Positions 1 through 6,555 of a DNA stretch of 64,000 nucleotides are shown piece after piece. The notes beneath the pieces were generated by a model, which was given only the letters and a program-made list of their open reading frames with translations, did no database searches and was not told the origin of the DNA. Each line of letters opens with the position of its first letter. Position 1 is the stretch's first letter. The stretch is from an uncultured Cohaesibacter sp. Lineage in GTDB: Bacteria > Pseudomonadota > Alphaproteobacteria > Rhizobiales > Cohaesibacteraceae. The stretch is from positions 912,109 through 976,108 of the forward strand of contig NZ_OY821667.1 of assembly GCF_963682185.1 (NCBI RefSeq), in the 5' to 3' direction. Position numbers and translations under genes: made by a program.

Positions 1-651
1 ACGAGCCTCAACACTGCGTCCAAAGATCTCGAAATCAACCCATGCATGCTTCTTATCAAGCTTGGTGATATCAACGACAAAGCCATCATAAACGCCATCA
101 ACGATCTGAGCCCTATCTCCTACTGCAAATTTCTGCAGATCTGAGATCTTGATCGGTTTGAAGGTGGAGTTGTTATCGTCAATGAATTTTCTCATTCTTG
201 CCGCCGAAATAAAACAAGGGATACCGGCAAAGCCATACACATCCCAAATCGTCCGAGGGGCAGAATAGAGATCATGCCAGCGCGGTTTCTCCCTCGGCAT
301 GGCAAAAAGAACCGTTCCTGGCATGAATGGGGTTGCCAGCCTGGTCATATGCTTTTTTCCAGCCCTCTGCTTGCGCCTGAAGCCGTTCACATCCTTGCGC
401 TTCACTTCCAGTGGGACATATGTCGGAAACCCGCGTTCGTGCAAAAACACCTGACCTTCAAGCGTTTTGTCTGCATCACAGCGGCCAACGAACCAGACCA
501 GAGTTTCATCATGCGTGGCGAACTCTCCAATCTTGCTCATATATCGCGATTTCACCTCGTGAAACAAACGGGACTGCTTGACAAGCCCTTGCCCTTCAAT
601 CTCTTTCAAGAGATCCAGCTTCACGCTGATCAATTTTGTTTCTTCTGTCAT
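1..651 (-). CDS. NusG-like transcription antitermination protein, partial (3' end off window)
   Basis: The 217 visible codons run off the left edge. Residues about 50-155 resemble a NusG N-terminal (NGN) domain: a W-F-V segment, then a G-F-x-T-Y-V-P turn near residue 76-80. Residues 176-212 form a KOW-type end with V-G-D-R, the D-G-x-Y-D-G turn and an I-F-G-R strand. NusG paralogues of the RfaH/LoaP type bind RNA polymerase and suppress termination across one operon, and that is the inferred role here. It is the last visible gene of the leftward operon that starts at the Cro-like gene. The ATG at 651 has a weak GAAGG 10 nt upstream; the frame stays open further upstream, so the start is uncertain. 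The host's own NusG would normally lie beside rplK, so this is probably a phage-borne copy. Confidence 0.7.
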   Translation of the reverse strand, partial: MTEETKLISVKLDLLKEIEGQGLVKQSRLFHEVKSRYMSKIGEFATHDETLVWFVGRCDADKTLEGQVFLHERGFPTYVPLEVKRKDVNGFRRKQRAGKKHMTRLATPFMPGTVLFAMPREKPRWHDLYSAPRTIWDVYGFAGIPCFISAARMRKFIDDNNSTFKPIKISDLQKFAVGDRAQIVDGVYDGFVVDITKLDKKHAWVDFEIFGRSVEAR

Positions 652-760
652 TATTCCCAAGCCTTCTGCTTCGATGGTCTTGGGTGAGCCGGTTCTGTTG
701 GTCTTGTCGGGCGGGCTTTTGCCTCTTCCCGAATAGCCTGGCGGCGCGTTGCTTGCGTCG

Positions 761-1636
761 TCAGCCTGCTTGTTTTGTATCAGCCTCATAGCCCGGAGGC
801 CAGCGGGAGCGCTGAAAACAGCCTTCTTTCCTGTGCTCAACGTTGTAGCTTGAGAAAATCGCCGATCGCTTGTGATTGCACCAGGCGAACCACTCCGGCG
901 ACCCCTTCTCGATGAACACAAATTGCGCCGCCTGTTTCTTCAGCGCAGCCTGCTCGTAGCTCTGCCAGCGCTTCTGGCGGATGTAGGTCGTCAAATGGGC
1001 CTTGGGCTTGTCTTGCTGGAAGGCTCTGGCGTGCTTCAGCGCCAATCCCTGATCTGCCATGCTCAACCGTACCCATGGTCGCCTAGCTCGTTCAAAGCTA
1101 TCGCCCAAAGCCAGCAACCACCCTTCACTAAGCTTTTCCCAATCTCCATCTGCCAGCGCAGCGCCTCCCCCCGCCTCGGGGGGTAGGGGGGAATTATTTA
1201 TTCCGGTTATTTTTCCTATTAAAGGGGTGACAACGTTGTCACCCCCGAGGGTGTCACCTGTGTCACCCTCCTCCGTGTCAATCTGACACCCTCCCCCCAG
1301 TATCTCGTTCTCTTCCTGTTCTGGGGAGGGTGCCAATTTGTCACCCCCATTTTGTGTTTCACAGCGATCCAAATTGAGGCGGTATCGGTTAGATGTTTGG
1401 CGACTATTTCCATCAAATGATCGCTCGATAACAAGATACTCTTGATCCTCAAGCCACTTGATATGGCGCTGCACAGACCGCCGCGACATACTCGCCTCAA
1501 GTGCGATATTATCGATTGACGGAAAGGCATAGTCCATCCTGCTGTGAATGTGGTTGGCAATGCACACCAACACCAGCTTTGCGCCGGGGTTTTGAATATC
1601 CTGGTCAAGCACCCAACCTACGTCTTGTATGCTCAT
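761..1636 (-). CDS. Winged helix-turn-helix phage protein (replication-type)
   Basis: A protein of 291 residues. Residues about 15-85 look like a winged HTH of the HTH_36 kind found in phage replication and regulatory proteins: a helix opening with K-L-V-L-V-C-I-A, then the S-R-R-S-V-Q-R-H-I recognition helix and a basic strand. A low-complexity Gly/Asp linker follows, and a C-terminal block around W-V-R-L and T-T-Y-I-R-Q-K-R-W is typical of phage replication-module proteins of Rhizobiales. The chosen ATG overlaps the TGA of the thermonuclease gene (ATGA), matching the coupling seen along this operon; an in-frame ATG at 1648 would add four residues. The role in replication initiation is inferred from context. 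Confidence 0.65.
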   Translation of the reverse strand: MSIQDVGWVLDQDIQNPGAKLVLVCIANHIHSRMDYAFPSIDNIALEASMSRRSVQRHIKWLEDQEYLVIERSFDGNSRQTSNRYRLNLDRCETQNGGDKLAPSPEQEENEILGGGCQIDTEEGDTGDTLGGDNVVTPLIGKITGINNSPLPPEAGGGAALADGDWEKLSEGWLLALGDSFERARRPWVRLSMADQGLALKHARAFQQDKPKAHLTTYIRQKRWQSYEQAALKKQAAQFVFIEKGSPEWFAWCNHKRSAIFSSYNVEHRKEGCFQRSRWPPGYEADTKQAG

Positions 1637-2019
1637 GGGCACCACCATTTTTCACCGTCCGGCCAGCGCCGAGCAAGGCGATTCTGAATGAGCCATTCTC
1701 CGGCATCCACGCCACCGATCGAGACAGTCACCAACACACGGCCATAATATCCGCGCCCGTAGGTGGTCAAATGCGCCTCACCACGCCCTAGAAAGCCGCT
1801 CAGGGCCTTTGTGGCCTTCTTGGCCAATCTACGTTCATTGCGGCACTTTCCATGCGTCTCCGGTGCGTCTACGCCCTTCAGACGATATTTCACGCCACCG
1901 AGCCAGAAAGTATCACCATCAACGACACAAGTGATGCGCTTGCCAGATCCACATACAGGCATAGCAGCCGCAGAAGAGGCAAACAAAACGCAAGCAAGCG
2001 ATAATGCAAATCTGTTCAT
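1633..2019 (-). CDS. Thermonuclease (SNase) family protein, exported
   Basis: A protein of 128 residues. Residues 1-19 form a signal peptide with a hydrophobic core and an S-A-A-A cleavage region. The SNase core follows: V-V-D-G-D-T-F (Asp34, Asp36), R46, the G-V-D-A-P-E-T motif (Asp51, Glu54) and Arg94, matching the calcium-binding and catalytic Asp/Arg/Glu/Arg set of staphylococcal nuclease. It should hydrolyse single- and double-stranded nucleic acid in the periplasm or outside the cell. Its ATG overlaps the stop of the preceding gene by four bases. It is short but carries all the catalytic motifs. A secreted nuclease in a phage early operon is unusual; it may act on extracellular or competing DNA (inference). 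Confidence 0.85.
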   Translation of the reverse strand: MNRFALSLACVLFASSAAAMPVCGSGKRITCVVDGDTFWLGGVKYRLKGVDAPETHGKCRNERRLAKKATKALSGFLGRGEAHLTTYGRGYYGRVLVTVSIGGVDAGEWLIQNRLARRWPDGEKWWCP

Positions 2020-2429
2020 TGATTGGTCCCCTTTCTGTCATAGAGCGAAAACGGGAGCTTCTGACTTACAACAAACATGTGATACATATCCGCATCGTCG
2101 ATCAACTCAGAAGCTGGCGGCATAACCTGCACCGCTGTTGCTTCAGTCCCGCAGATCTCGTTTTTAATTCTCTGCATGTCTCGCCATGGTGGTTCCAAGT
2201 TTGATGCCGTCCTGATAGCAAGATGAATTACCTGTTCCCCGTTCTCGTCTTTAAACGGACGCACAAGAACCGCATAGAGATTGTTTCCCCATCCCTCGCG
2301 AATATCCTTACACCAGCCGGTTCCTCTAGGTATGCCATTTGGAAGAGGTGTCTTTCTCCAATTCCCCCAGTCGCCTTTAAGGCCTTTCCGTTCCATAGCT
2401 TTCGAAGCAAGCCTTTCACGCCTATTCAT
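2016..2429 (-). CDS. Phage protein resembling DUF7694
   Basis: A protein of 137 residues with no signal peptide or membrane segment. The central V-L-V-R-P-F strand, the W-R-D-M-Q-R-I-K-N-E-I segment and the A-V-Q-V-M-P-P-A-S-E-L-I-D-D-A-D-M-Y-H tail resemble a small family common in prophages and plasmids of Alphaproteobacteria (DUF7694, named from memory). No catalytic motif is apparent and no function is known to me. Its ATG overlaps the stop of a 21-codon ORF upstream, and its own stop overlaps the thermonuclease start, so the cluster is translationally coupled. Confidence 0.6.
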   Translation of the reverse strand: MNRRERLASKAMERKGLKGDWGNWRKTPLPNGIPRGTGWCKDIREGWGNNLYAVLVRPFKDENGEQVIHLAIRTASNLEPPWRDMQRIKNEICGTEATAVQVMPPASELIDDADMYHMFVVSQKLPFSLYDRKGTNQ

Positions 2430-2491
2430 ACCCTTGCCCTCGACTCTCCACGCAATAGCGCTGTGGCTACCTGCTTCAGCTGATCACTCAT
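2426..2491 (-). CDS. Microprotein of 21 residues in phage operon
   Basis: A short ORF, M-S-D-Q-L-K-Q-V-A-T-A-L-L-R-G-E-S-R-A-R-V. Its stop overlaps the start of the DUF7694-like gene (ATGA), and its start lies 4 nt after the stop of the 39-codon membrane ORF. The tight packing is the main support. It may be a real amphipathic peptide or only a coupling device for the downstream gene. Confidence 0.35.
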   Translation of the reverse strand: MSDQLKQVATALLRGESRARV

Positions 2492-2495
2492 CCCA

Positions 2496-2615
2496 TCATC
2501 TCCCCATCAGAAAAACCATCGCCCCAATCGGAACTAAAACAACCAGCAGGAAGGCCGCCCAGACGCCCATGCAAACAAGCGTGTCTTCCAGTGTCTGGCG
2601 TTCCCACTTGTCCAT
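2496..2615 (-). CDS. Small single-pass membrane protein, 39 residues
   Basis: The ORF starts on the last base of the upstream stop codon (TAATG) and ends with M-G-R. Residues about 14-37 form one hydrophobic helix with many Val, Leu, Phe and Met residues; the first 12 residues are charged. The coupled start and the clear membrane segment support a real phage microprotein. Roles such as holin-like or superinfection functions are possible but not shown by the sequence. Confidence 0.5.
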   Translation of the reverse strand: MDKWERQTLEDTLVCMGVWAAFLLVVLVPIGAMVFLMGR

Positions 2616-2875
2616 TACCTGCGGCCCTCAACGTCCATCATCGCCACCGTATCGATAAACCGCCCGCATTCACCAGATGAGGGGAAGGCAAGGCCAACCG
2701 TCTCCCTGTTGCCAAGGCCGCTCTGCACATAGCTGAATAGAAGGATTGAGCCAGCCTGCCGCTTGAACTTCGCATCAGGGCAGTTGCGCCAGCGGTCGAG
2801 CCCATCAGCTACGCTTTTGCAGATGACAAGCTCACGCTTGCGCGCTTCCTGCCGGAAAGGTCGCTCATTTCGCAT
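2615..2875 (-). CDS. Hypothetical phage protein, 86 residues
   Basis: The start M-R-N-E-R-P-F lies 11 nt inside the end of the upstream gene; an upstream in-frame start (2938) would need a much longer overlap. The protein is basic at its N-terminus and contains K-S-V-A-D-G-L-D-R-W-R and a G-R-F-I-D-T-V-A-M-M segment. I recognise no family. It sits between the 77-residue ORF and the membrane microprotein in the leftward operon and shares stop and start bases with the latter. Confidence 0.55.
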   Translation of the reverse strand: MRNERPFRQEARKRELVICKSVADGLDRWRNCPDAKFKRQAGSILLFSYVQSGLGNRETVGLAFPSSGECGRFIDTVAMMDVEGRR

Positions 2876-3098
2876 CTTTGCCCTCCCCCATCTTCCAGTC
2901 ATGAATCCTGCGGAACAGCTTTGAAGCATCATCTCCAAGCTTCAACACATCGCCGATATGCTGCGTGTAAACCGAGCCGATATCTGCAGAATTACCCTTT
3001 ACGTTCATCAGCTCTTGGCAGGCATCAAGAAAGGCCTCATTCGTGACCAGTCCGATCTCATTTGCGCGAATGACAATGTGTTGGTGATAGATGGTCAT
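2865..3098 (-). CDS. Hypothetical phage protein, 77 residues
   Basis: The ATG (M-T-I-Y-H-Q-H) overlaps the TGA of the 56-residue ORF upstream as ATGA; an upstream TTG at 3107 would add three residues and is less likely. The sequence is mostly helical in appearance, with D-A-C-Q-E-L-M-N-V and G-D-D-A-S-K-L-F-R-R-I-H-D-W. No family recognised. The position, about 0.7 kb upstream of the DUF7694-like gene in one operon, argues for an early phage function. Confidence 0.55.
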   Translation of the reverse strand: MTIYHQHIVIRANEIGLVTNEAFLDACQELMNVKGNSADIGSVYTQHIGDVLKLGDDASKLFRRIHDWKMGEGKDAK

Positions 3099-3265
3099 TG
3101 AAACCAACCCCGCACCGGCGCCAAGGTGACGCTGTTGCTCTTGCTCATCCCGATGAAAAACAAAATCTGGGGGCGGCCCTGTTCGTCATGTCGGCGCTCT
3201 TCCTTCCAGTGCATACCAGTATATTTGGATACCGCTTTAGCTTTTGATTGCTTCCGCTTGGCCAT
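3095..3265 (-). CDS. Small basic phage protein, 56 residues
   Basis: The ATG shares its A with the upstream stop (TAATG) and is preceded by GGAGGGG, a strong ribosome site. The N-terminus is very basic (M-A-K-R-K-Q-S-K-A-K-A). The stop TGA overlaps the next ATG. No family recognised; a nucleic-acid-binding role would fit the charge but is inference. Confidence 0.55.
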   Translation of the reverse strand: MAKRKQSKAKAVSKYTGMHWKEERRHDEQGRPQILFFIGMSKSNSVTLAPVRGWFQ

Positions 3266-3780
3266 TATTTCCCCTCCAACATGCGCTTGATGTTGCGGCT
3301 GGCCTTTGCCTCGATTTCGGCAAAAATATCCTTGGCCTCGGATACTTCCTTTTTGATCGCCCGCAGCTCTTCAAGGCTTTCTACGCCGTCCTCTTCCGCT
3401 TCCAGAATGGTTTCGTGTGCCTCGGCGGCTTCCTTGATGCTCTTCGCACACATGGCCAGCATGCTGTCACCCCGCCCGGCGTTGCGTTTTACAAGGTCAT
3501 AGCCGTGGATGTCAGCCAGCATCATCGTGAGCGCTGGATGATCAAGCATGGCTTCCATCTCAACCACGATATCGAGCGGGATCATTAGCGGGTCAGCCTT
3601 GTCTTCATACCGCTTGATCTGGGTTTCGCTCACCCGCGTTACAGCCGCCAGAGCTGTGCGTCCCCGGTGACCGCCATGGCGACAAAGCCGCATGAGCTGC
3701 GACACGCGCTCTGAAATCTCTTCAACATCTTCTTGCGAGATCAGACGCTCGCTTCCGTCCGGGTTTACAATCGCGGTCAT
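3265..3780 (-). CDS. CII-like helix-turn-helix phage regulator
   Basis: A protein of 171 residues. Residues 42-62 (T-A-L-A-A-V-T-R-V-S-E-T-Q-I-K-R-Y-E) form a helix-turn-helix like those of phage CII and XRE-type regulators. The following P-L-D-I-V-V-E-M-E-A-M-L-D-H-P fits the CII-type second half. The C-terminal 60 residues are charged and probably coiled coil. The start M-T-A-I-V-N-P-D is chosen because the longer frame begins at TTG with no ribosome site. It lies second in the leftward operon after the Cro-like gene, the usual place of CII, so control of lysogeny or of early transcription is likely. Confidence 0.6.
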   Translation of the reverse strand: MTAIVNPDGSERLISQEDVEEISERVSQLMRLCRHGGHRGRTALAAVTRVSETQIKRYEDKADPLMIPLDIVVEMEAMLDHPALTMMLADIHGYDLVKRNAGRGDSMLAMCAKSIKEAAEAHETILEAEEDGVESLEELRAIKKEVSEAKDIFAEIEAKASRNIKRMLEGK

Positions 3781-4121
3781 GGCTTCCACCGTTGCTTTTT
3801 GCCTTTGGCATGCCGGTGACTGGCCGCCTCTGGCGTGGGATAAAAAACTCAGACCCAAAGAGTAAGTTTGTGGCCTGAGAGTTGGAGGGGCTCAGAACCG
3901 GCTCACCTCAAAAGATTGCCCGGCTGATCCTTGGGGCTGGTGTGGGGACCAGGTCAGCCGGGCACTGCGGACAGAAGGTCCGCCGCATTCAGGGTGGAGA
4001 GACAGGCTGGTCCTGCTCGACCAAAAGGATAACCCGCCTCTCCGTCGCGCTCATGATTAGTGCAGATCAGGAGCAGCGCTTCACTGGGGGATGAGGCCCA
4101 GCGATTGAATTGGTGTGATGA
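3781..4121. other. Gap between CII-like and Cro-like genes, with two tiny ORFs
   Basis: About 340 nt without a clear gene. On the minus strand two tiny ORFs abut: 3989-4054 (21 codons, M-S-A-T-E-R-R-V) and 3908-3988 (26 codons, M-R-R-T-F-C-P-Q-C-P-A-D-L, with a C-P-x-C pair), the TGA of the first directly followed by the ATG of the second. Neither has a good ribosome site. The rest may be a leader for the CII-like gene. I see no terminator. Confidence 0.3.
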
Positions 4122-4379
4122 CTATGCAGCCGGCGCTTTGTCCTCTTCCGCCACCGATGGACGCGGAATGTCAGAAGGCCATTCGACATTGGAGGGCCAG
4201 TGCTCACCGAAATAGGACATGGCCGATTGATAGCGTGCGGTGACAAGATCGCTACCAGCTTCCAGTTGGCTGATTTTTTTGCTGTCCTTAAAGACCCTTC
4301 TTGAAAGCGCGGAGACTTCGATGCCCTTCGCTTTTGAATAGGCTTTAGCCAGTTTCACAATGTGCTTTGTCATCATCAT
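4122..4379 (-). CDS. Cro-like XRE-type DNA-binding protein
   Basis: A protein of 85 residues. Residues 8-45 fit a short helix-turn-helix (V-K-L-A-K-A-Y-S, then S-A-L-S-R-R-V-F, then K-K-I-S-Q-L-E-A-G). It is divergent from the CI-like repressor across 87 bp that hold three operator copies, which is the Cro position. Three ATG codons stand in tandem at the start with no Shine-Dalgarno. The predicted promoter would place the transcript start within a few bases of 4379, so the message may be leaderless. The Pro-rich acidic tail is unremarkable. Confidence 0.65.
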   Translation of the reverse strand: MMMTKHIVKLAKAYSKAKGIEVSALSRRVFKDSKKISQLEAGSDLVTARYQSAMSYFGEHWPSNVEWPSDIPRPSVAEEDKAPAA

Positions 4380-4386
4380 GAAAACG

Positions 4387-4415
4387 ACAATAGAGTAAAT
4401 CTACTCTCTTATCAA
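4387..4415 (-). promoter_or_regulatory. Leftward early promoter with operator in its spacer
   Basis: On the minus strand TTGATA (4415-4410), a 17-nt spacer, then TATTGT (4392-4387). Operator O1 fills most of the spacer and O2 touches the -35 box, so repressor binding would block polymerase. The predicted start is next to the ATG of the Cro-like gene. Confidence 0.55.
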
Positions 4416-4465
4416 GAGTGAAATTACTCAGAGCCAACTGCTTTTTGATGGTGTAAAACTACTCG
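4392..4465. promoter_or_regulatory. Operator cluster O1-O3 between repressor and Cro-like gene
   Basis: Three 16-bp sites: O1 4392-4407 AGAGTAAATCTACTCT, O2 4415-4430 AGAGTGAAATTACTCA, O3 4450-4465 GGTGTAAAACTACTCG. All keep the GTA/TAC core around a short AT spacer; O3 is the weakest in its left half and ends one base before the repressor ATG, so it could give autoregulation. The same site recurs at 6473-6516, where one copy is the exact reverse complement of O1. Confidence 0.75.
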
Positions 4466-4466
4466 T

Positions 4467-5189
4467 ATGGAAAACAGTCTTAAACAACGCATTTTGACCA
4501 GACTTGCCGACCTCGAGCTAAATGTTTCGGAGGCAGCTCGGCGCGTGGGAAAAAGAAAAGACCTGTTTAACAACATTCTCCACGACAAGACCAAAAGCGC
4601 AAAAGCTGAAACCTTAGCTTTAATGGCTCAGGCACTCGAAACAAGCCCAGAATGGCTCCTTGAGGGCAAAGGCCCGAAAGAGGTCCGCGAGATTGGCTCA
4701 ACGGTTGAGTTCGATCCACGTCCCTTTGCCACCGAACAAGCGTTGGTGCCAGAAGTTGGAGAAGTCGCCGCCGGTGTCTGGCTTGAATATAACCACCATC
4801 ACAATGAGCCTGGCGAACGCTTGGGGCCATTCCCTGTTGATCCGCGATATCCTGCCGCTGCACAGTTCTCTGTTCGCGTCCGTGGAACGAGCATCAATCG
4901 TGTGGTGCCAGATGGCGGGTCACTCCATTGTGTCGCCCTGTTTGAAAGCGGCCTCAGCGAGCAAGACCTGACAAATGGTCAGTTGGTCATTGTAAAGCGC
5001 ACACGCATGCAAGGCGGTCTGTTTGAAACCACAGCAAAGCGCCTGCGCAAGAATGGAAGTTGGGAGCTTTGGCCCGATTCAACCGACCCGAATTGGCAAG
5101 AACCGATCAAGGTTGAAGATCTGCACGACAATGAAGATGAGACAGTCGAGGTTATGGCCTTTGTTATAGGGGCACATCTCGTTCCTTGA
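4467..5189 (+). CDS. CI/LexA-type phage repressor with S24 peptidase domain
   Basis: A protein of 240 residues. Residues 5-65 are an XRE helix-turn-helix (L-N-V-S-E-A-A-R-R-V-G, then L-F-N-N-I-L). The V-G-E-V-A-A-G-V-W stretch holds an Ala102-Gly103 bond of the LexA self-cleavage kind. The S24 fold has Ser142 (R-G-T-S-I-N-R, in place of the usual G-D-S-M) and Lys191 (T-T-A-K-R-L) as the Ser-Lys pair. It should hold the island lysogenic and be cleaved when RecA is activated. The ATG has no ribosome site and lies directly after operator O3, so translation may be leaderless and autoregulated. It is divergent from the Cro-like gene. Confidence 0.85.
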   Translation: MENSLKQRILTRLADLELNVSEAARRVGKRKDLFNNILHDKTKSAKAETLALMAQALETSPEWLLEGKGPKEVREIGSTVEFDPRPFATEQALVPEVGEVAAGVWLEYNHHHNEPGERLGPFPVDPRYPAAAQFSVRVRGTSINRVVPDGGSLHCVALFESGLSEQDLTNGQLVIVKRTRMQGGLFETTAKRLRKNGSWELWPDSTDPNWQEPIKVEDLHDNEDETVEVMAFVIGAHLVP

Positions 5190-5217
5190 ACCGCTAACTT
5201 TCTATCGAGAAACACAA

Positions 5218-5238
5218 AACCCCGCACAAGGCGGGGTT
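5218..5238 (-). terminator. Intrinsic terminator after the PemK-like gene
   Basis: AACCCCGC and GCGGGGTT pair around a 5-nt loop. Read on the minus strand the stem is followed by TTTTGTGTTT, so it fits termination of the leftward toxin gene; on the plus strand the tail is not T-rich, so it would serve the repressor gene only weakly. Confidence 0.65.
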
Positions 5239-5351
5239 CTGGGACAAGCAACTTATCTAGACTAACCAAAGCTTGTCATCGCTCAGCGGCTAGCCTGCCT
5301 AGTAATCTAGGTCTTAAAGCCCGATGACCGGGATACAATGCCAATATAGGC

Positions 5352-5759
5352 TTATTGATGCATTTTTGCAATGTCAAACAGGCCTAGGCCATGCAATACC
5401 CCCAGCTGTACTGCTTTCAGATCTTCGGCGCTGGCTTCAGGTAGCACATATTTTCTTCGGCCTATTTTGAACCCATCGAGCCGGTTTATCGCGATATTCA
5501 TGACCATGTCGCATTTTGCCCAACATGGGTAGGTGTCATTCTCTTGCGGATGGTAATTCTTTGAAAGTTTTACCACAAATGGAAGACCGTGCTTTGGCTC
5601 CGTCGTACTAATAGGAACAACAGTGGCTATCTCTGACCGATAGGGAAGCTTCGGTGAAATGATCATTACGGGGCGACACTTGACCATCTCAGGCGGTGTG
5701 AAGCCTTTAAAGTCGCAAATCAATATCTGCCCCGCCTTCGGAAAAAAACGTAATGCCAA
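5352..5759 (-). CDS. PemK/MazF-family toxin-like protein
   Basis: A protein of 135 residues. The N-terminal G-Q-I-L-I-C-D-F, then C-R-P-V-M-I-I-S and A-T-V-V-P-I-S-T-T are the three core strands of the PemK/MazF fold, with the conserved R-P-V. The family cleaves RNA. The 135-residue form with a C-W-A-K-C-D-M-V-M segment belongs to a larger subgroup common in alphaproteobacterial prophages. The start is a TTG with a good AAGGTGA site; no ATG exists upstream of the core. No antitoxin is recognisable: only a tiny frame ends 3 nt before the TTG. It stands alone between the repressor and the immunity-like gene. It could be a toxin, or a domesticated RNA-binding protein. Confidence 0.75.
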   Translation of the reverse strand: MALRFFPKAGQILICDFKGFTPPEMVKCRPVMIISPKLPYRSEIATVVPISTTEPKHGLPFVVKLSKNYHPQENDTYPCWAKCDMVMNIAINRLDGFKIGRRKYVLPEASAEDLKAVQLGVLHGLGLFDIAKMHQ

Positions 5760-6034
5760 GAATCACCTTTCCGCTTCAACTAGAAATTTATGAGAAAGCC
5801 TATACCTCATCTCATCAAGGCTCAATGGAACGGCGGCGCAATCCCCACGCTTTGAGCTGCGACCAAGCTAGCGACATTTAAAGCACCTTGTCTAGCCAGC
5901 AAGCAAAAACGAAAGAAGAACATTTTTACACAAACTCCCTCACCGAGTGGGGTTTTCTTTTGTCTGCATTCCCTTTCAGGTTGCGCCAGATCGTTCCTTT
6001 TGCTTGAGTGAACAGAGAGAGGAAGGGTCTCATC
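5760..6034. other. Gap upstream of the PemK-like gene
   Basis: A short minus-strand frame ends at 5763, 3 nt before the TTG of the toxin. It could start at an ATG (15 codons, M-R-Y-R-L-S-H-K-F-L-V-E-A-E-R) or at a TTG five codons earlier. It may be a coupling peptide, but no antitoxin domain is seen. A hairpin lies at 5937-5952. Confidence 0.35.
5937..5961 (+). terminator. Possible terminator
   Basis: CCCTCAC pairs imperfectly with GTGGGG across a CGA loop and is followed by TTTTCTTTT. It would stop plus-strand transcription reaching this point, for example read-through from the repressor, before the immunity-like gene. Confidence 0.4.
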
Positions 6035-6436
6035 ATGAAACTAAAATCAATGGTAATTGCTGCTGCTAGCTGCGCAATTGTTTCAATCTCTGAAGCCGAG
6101 AATCTTGATGGAAATACCCTGTATGAGCTTTGCTACGATCAAAGCGAAGTATCAAAACTCGCTTGCAGCTCCTATATCAGGGGTGCGATAGAGGGGATGT
6201 ACTGGGGGACAGGAGTTGCCTTGTGGCGCTTAGAGGTGACAAAAGACAGCGCAACAACTGACGAATTGAACGACGCACAGAACCTTATTTTGATGATTTG
6301 TCAGCCACCAACAGCTACAATTTCTCAGTTAGTTGATATATCCGCTAACTATCTACGAAACCACCCAGAAAGCCGCCCCCAAGGCGCACGCACTCAAATA
6401 TGGAAGTCTCTTTCAGAAGCATTTCCGTGCAATTAG
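6035..6436 (+). CDS. Rap1a/Tai-family immunity-like protein, exported
   Basis: A protein of 133 residues. Residues 1-20 are a signal peptide (K-L-K-S-M-V-I-A-A-A-S-C-A-I-V). The mature part has the family pattern: Cys33, a C-S-S-Y-I-R-G motif (Cys44), then I-C-Q-P-P (Cys89), a Y-L-R-N-H-P-E helix and the A-F-P-C end (Cys132). The four cysteines probably form two disulfides in the periplasm. Known members neutralise type VI amidase effectors. The ATG is chosen for the GAGGAAGGG ribosome site; an upstream GTG at 6008 gives an unlikely pre-signal extension. No effector gene is nearby, so a lysogenic-conversion or defence role is inferred. Confidence 0.65.
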   Translation: MKLKSMVIAAASCAIVSISEAENLDGNTLYELCYDQSEVSKLACSSYIRGAIEGMYWGTGVALWRLEVTKDSATTDELNDAQNLILMICQPPTATISQLVDISANYLRNHPESRPQGARTQIWKSLSEAFPCN

Positions 6437-6472
6437 TCCACTCAACAGTTATTTCAATGGCGCAGCTTAAAT

Positions 6473-6523
6473 AGAGTAGATTTACTCTTTTATATTGACA
6501 AGAGTAAATTTACTCCATACACT
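6473..6523 (+). promoter_or_regulatory. Rightward early promoter with operators O4 and O5
   Basis: TTGACA (6495-6500), a 17-nt spacer, then TACACT (6518-6523). O5 (6501-6516, AGAGTAAATTTACTCC) fills the spacer and O4 (6473-6488, AGAGTAGATTTACTCT) lies just upstream. O4 is the exact reverse complement of O1 at the other promoter. The start would be near 6530, giving a 25-nt leader with a G-rich ribosome site before the HNH gene. Confidence 0.75.
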
Positions 6524-6555
6524 ACCCCTATCGAACGCAACCGATGGGGGTTTAA

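Noticed and set aside
274-687. Plus-strand frame of 137 codons at the left edge
   Set aside because: It is antisense to the NusG-like frame, which has domain features and the operon's orientation.
5763-5923. A hoped-for antitoxin frame upstream of the PemK-like gene
   Set aside because: The ATG at 5923 leads to a stop after 33 codons in another frame; the frame ending beside the toxin has only a 15-20 codon start option and no antitoxin domain.
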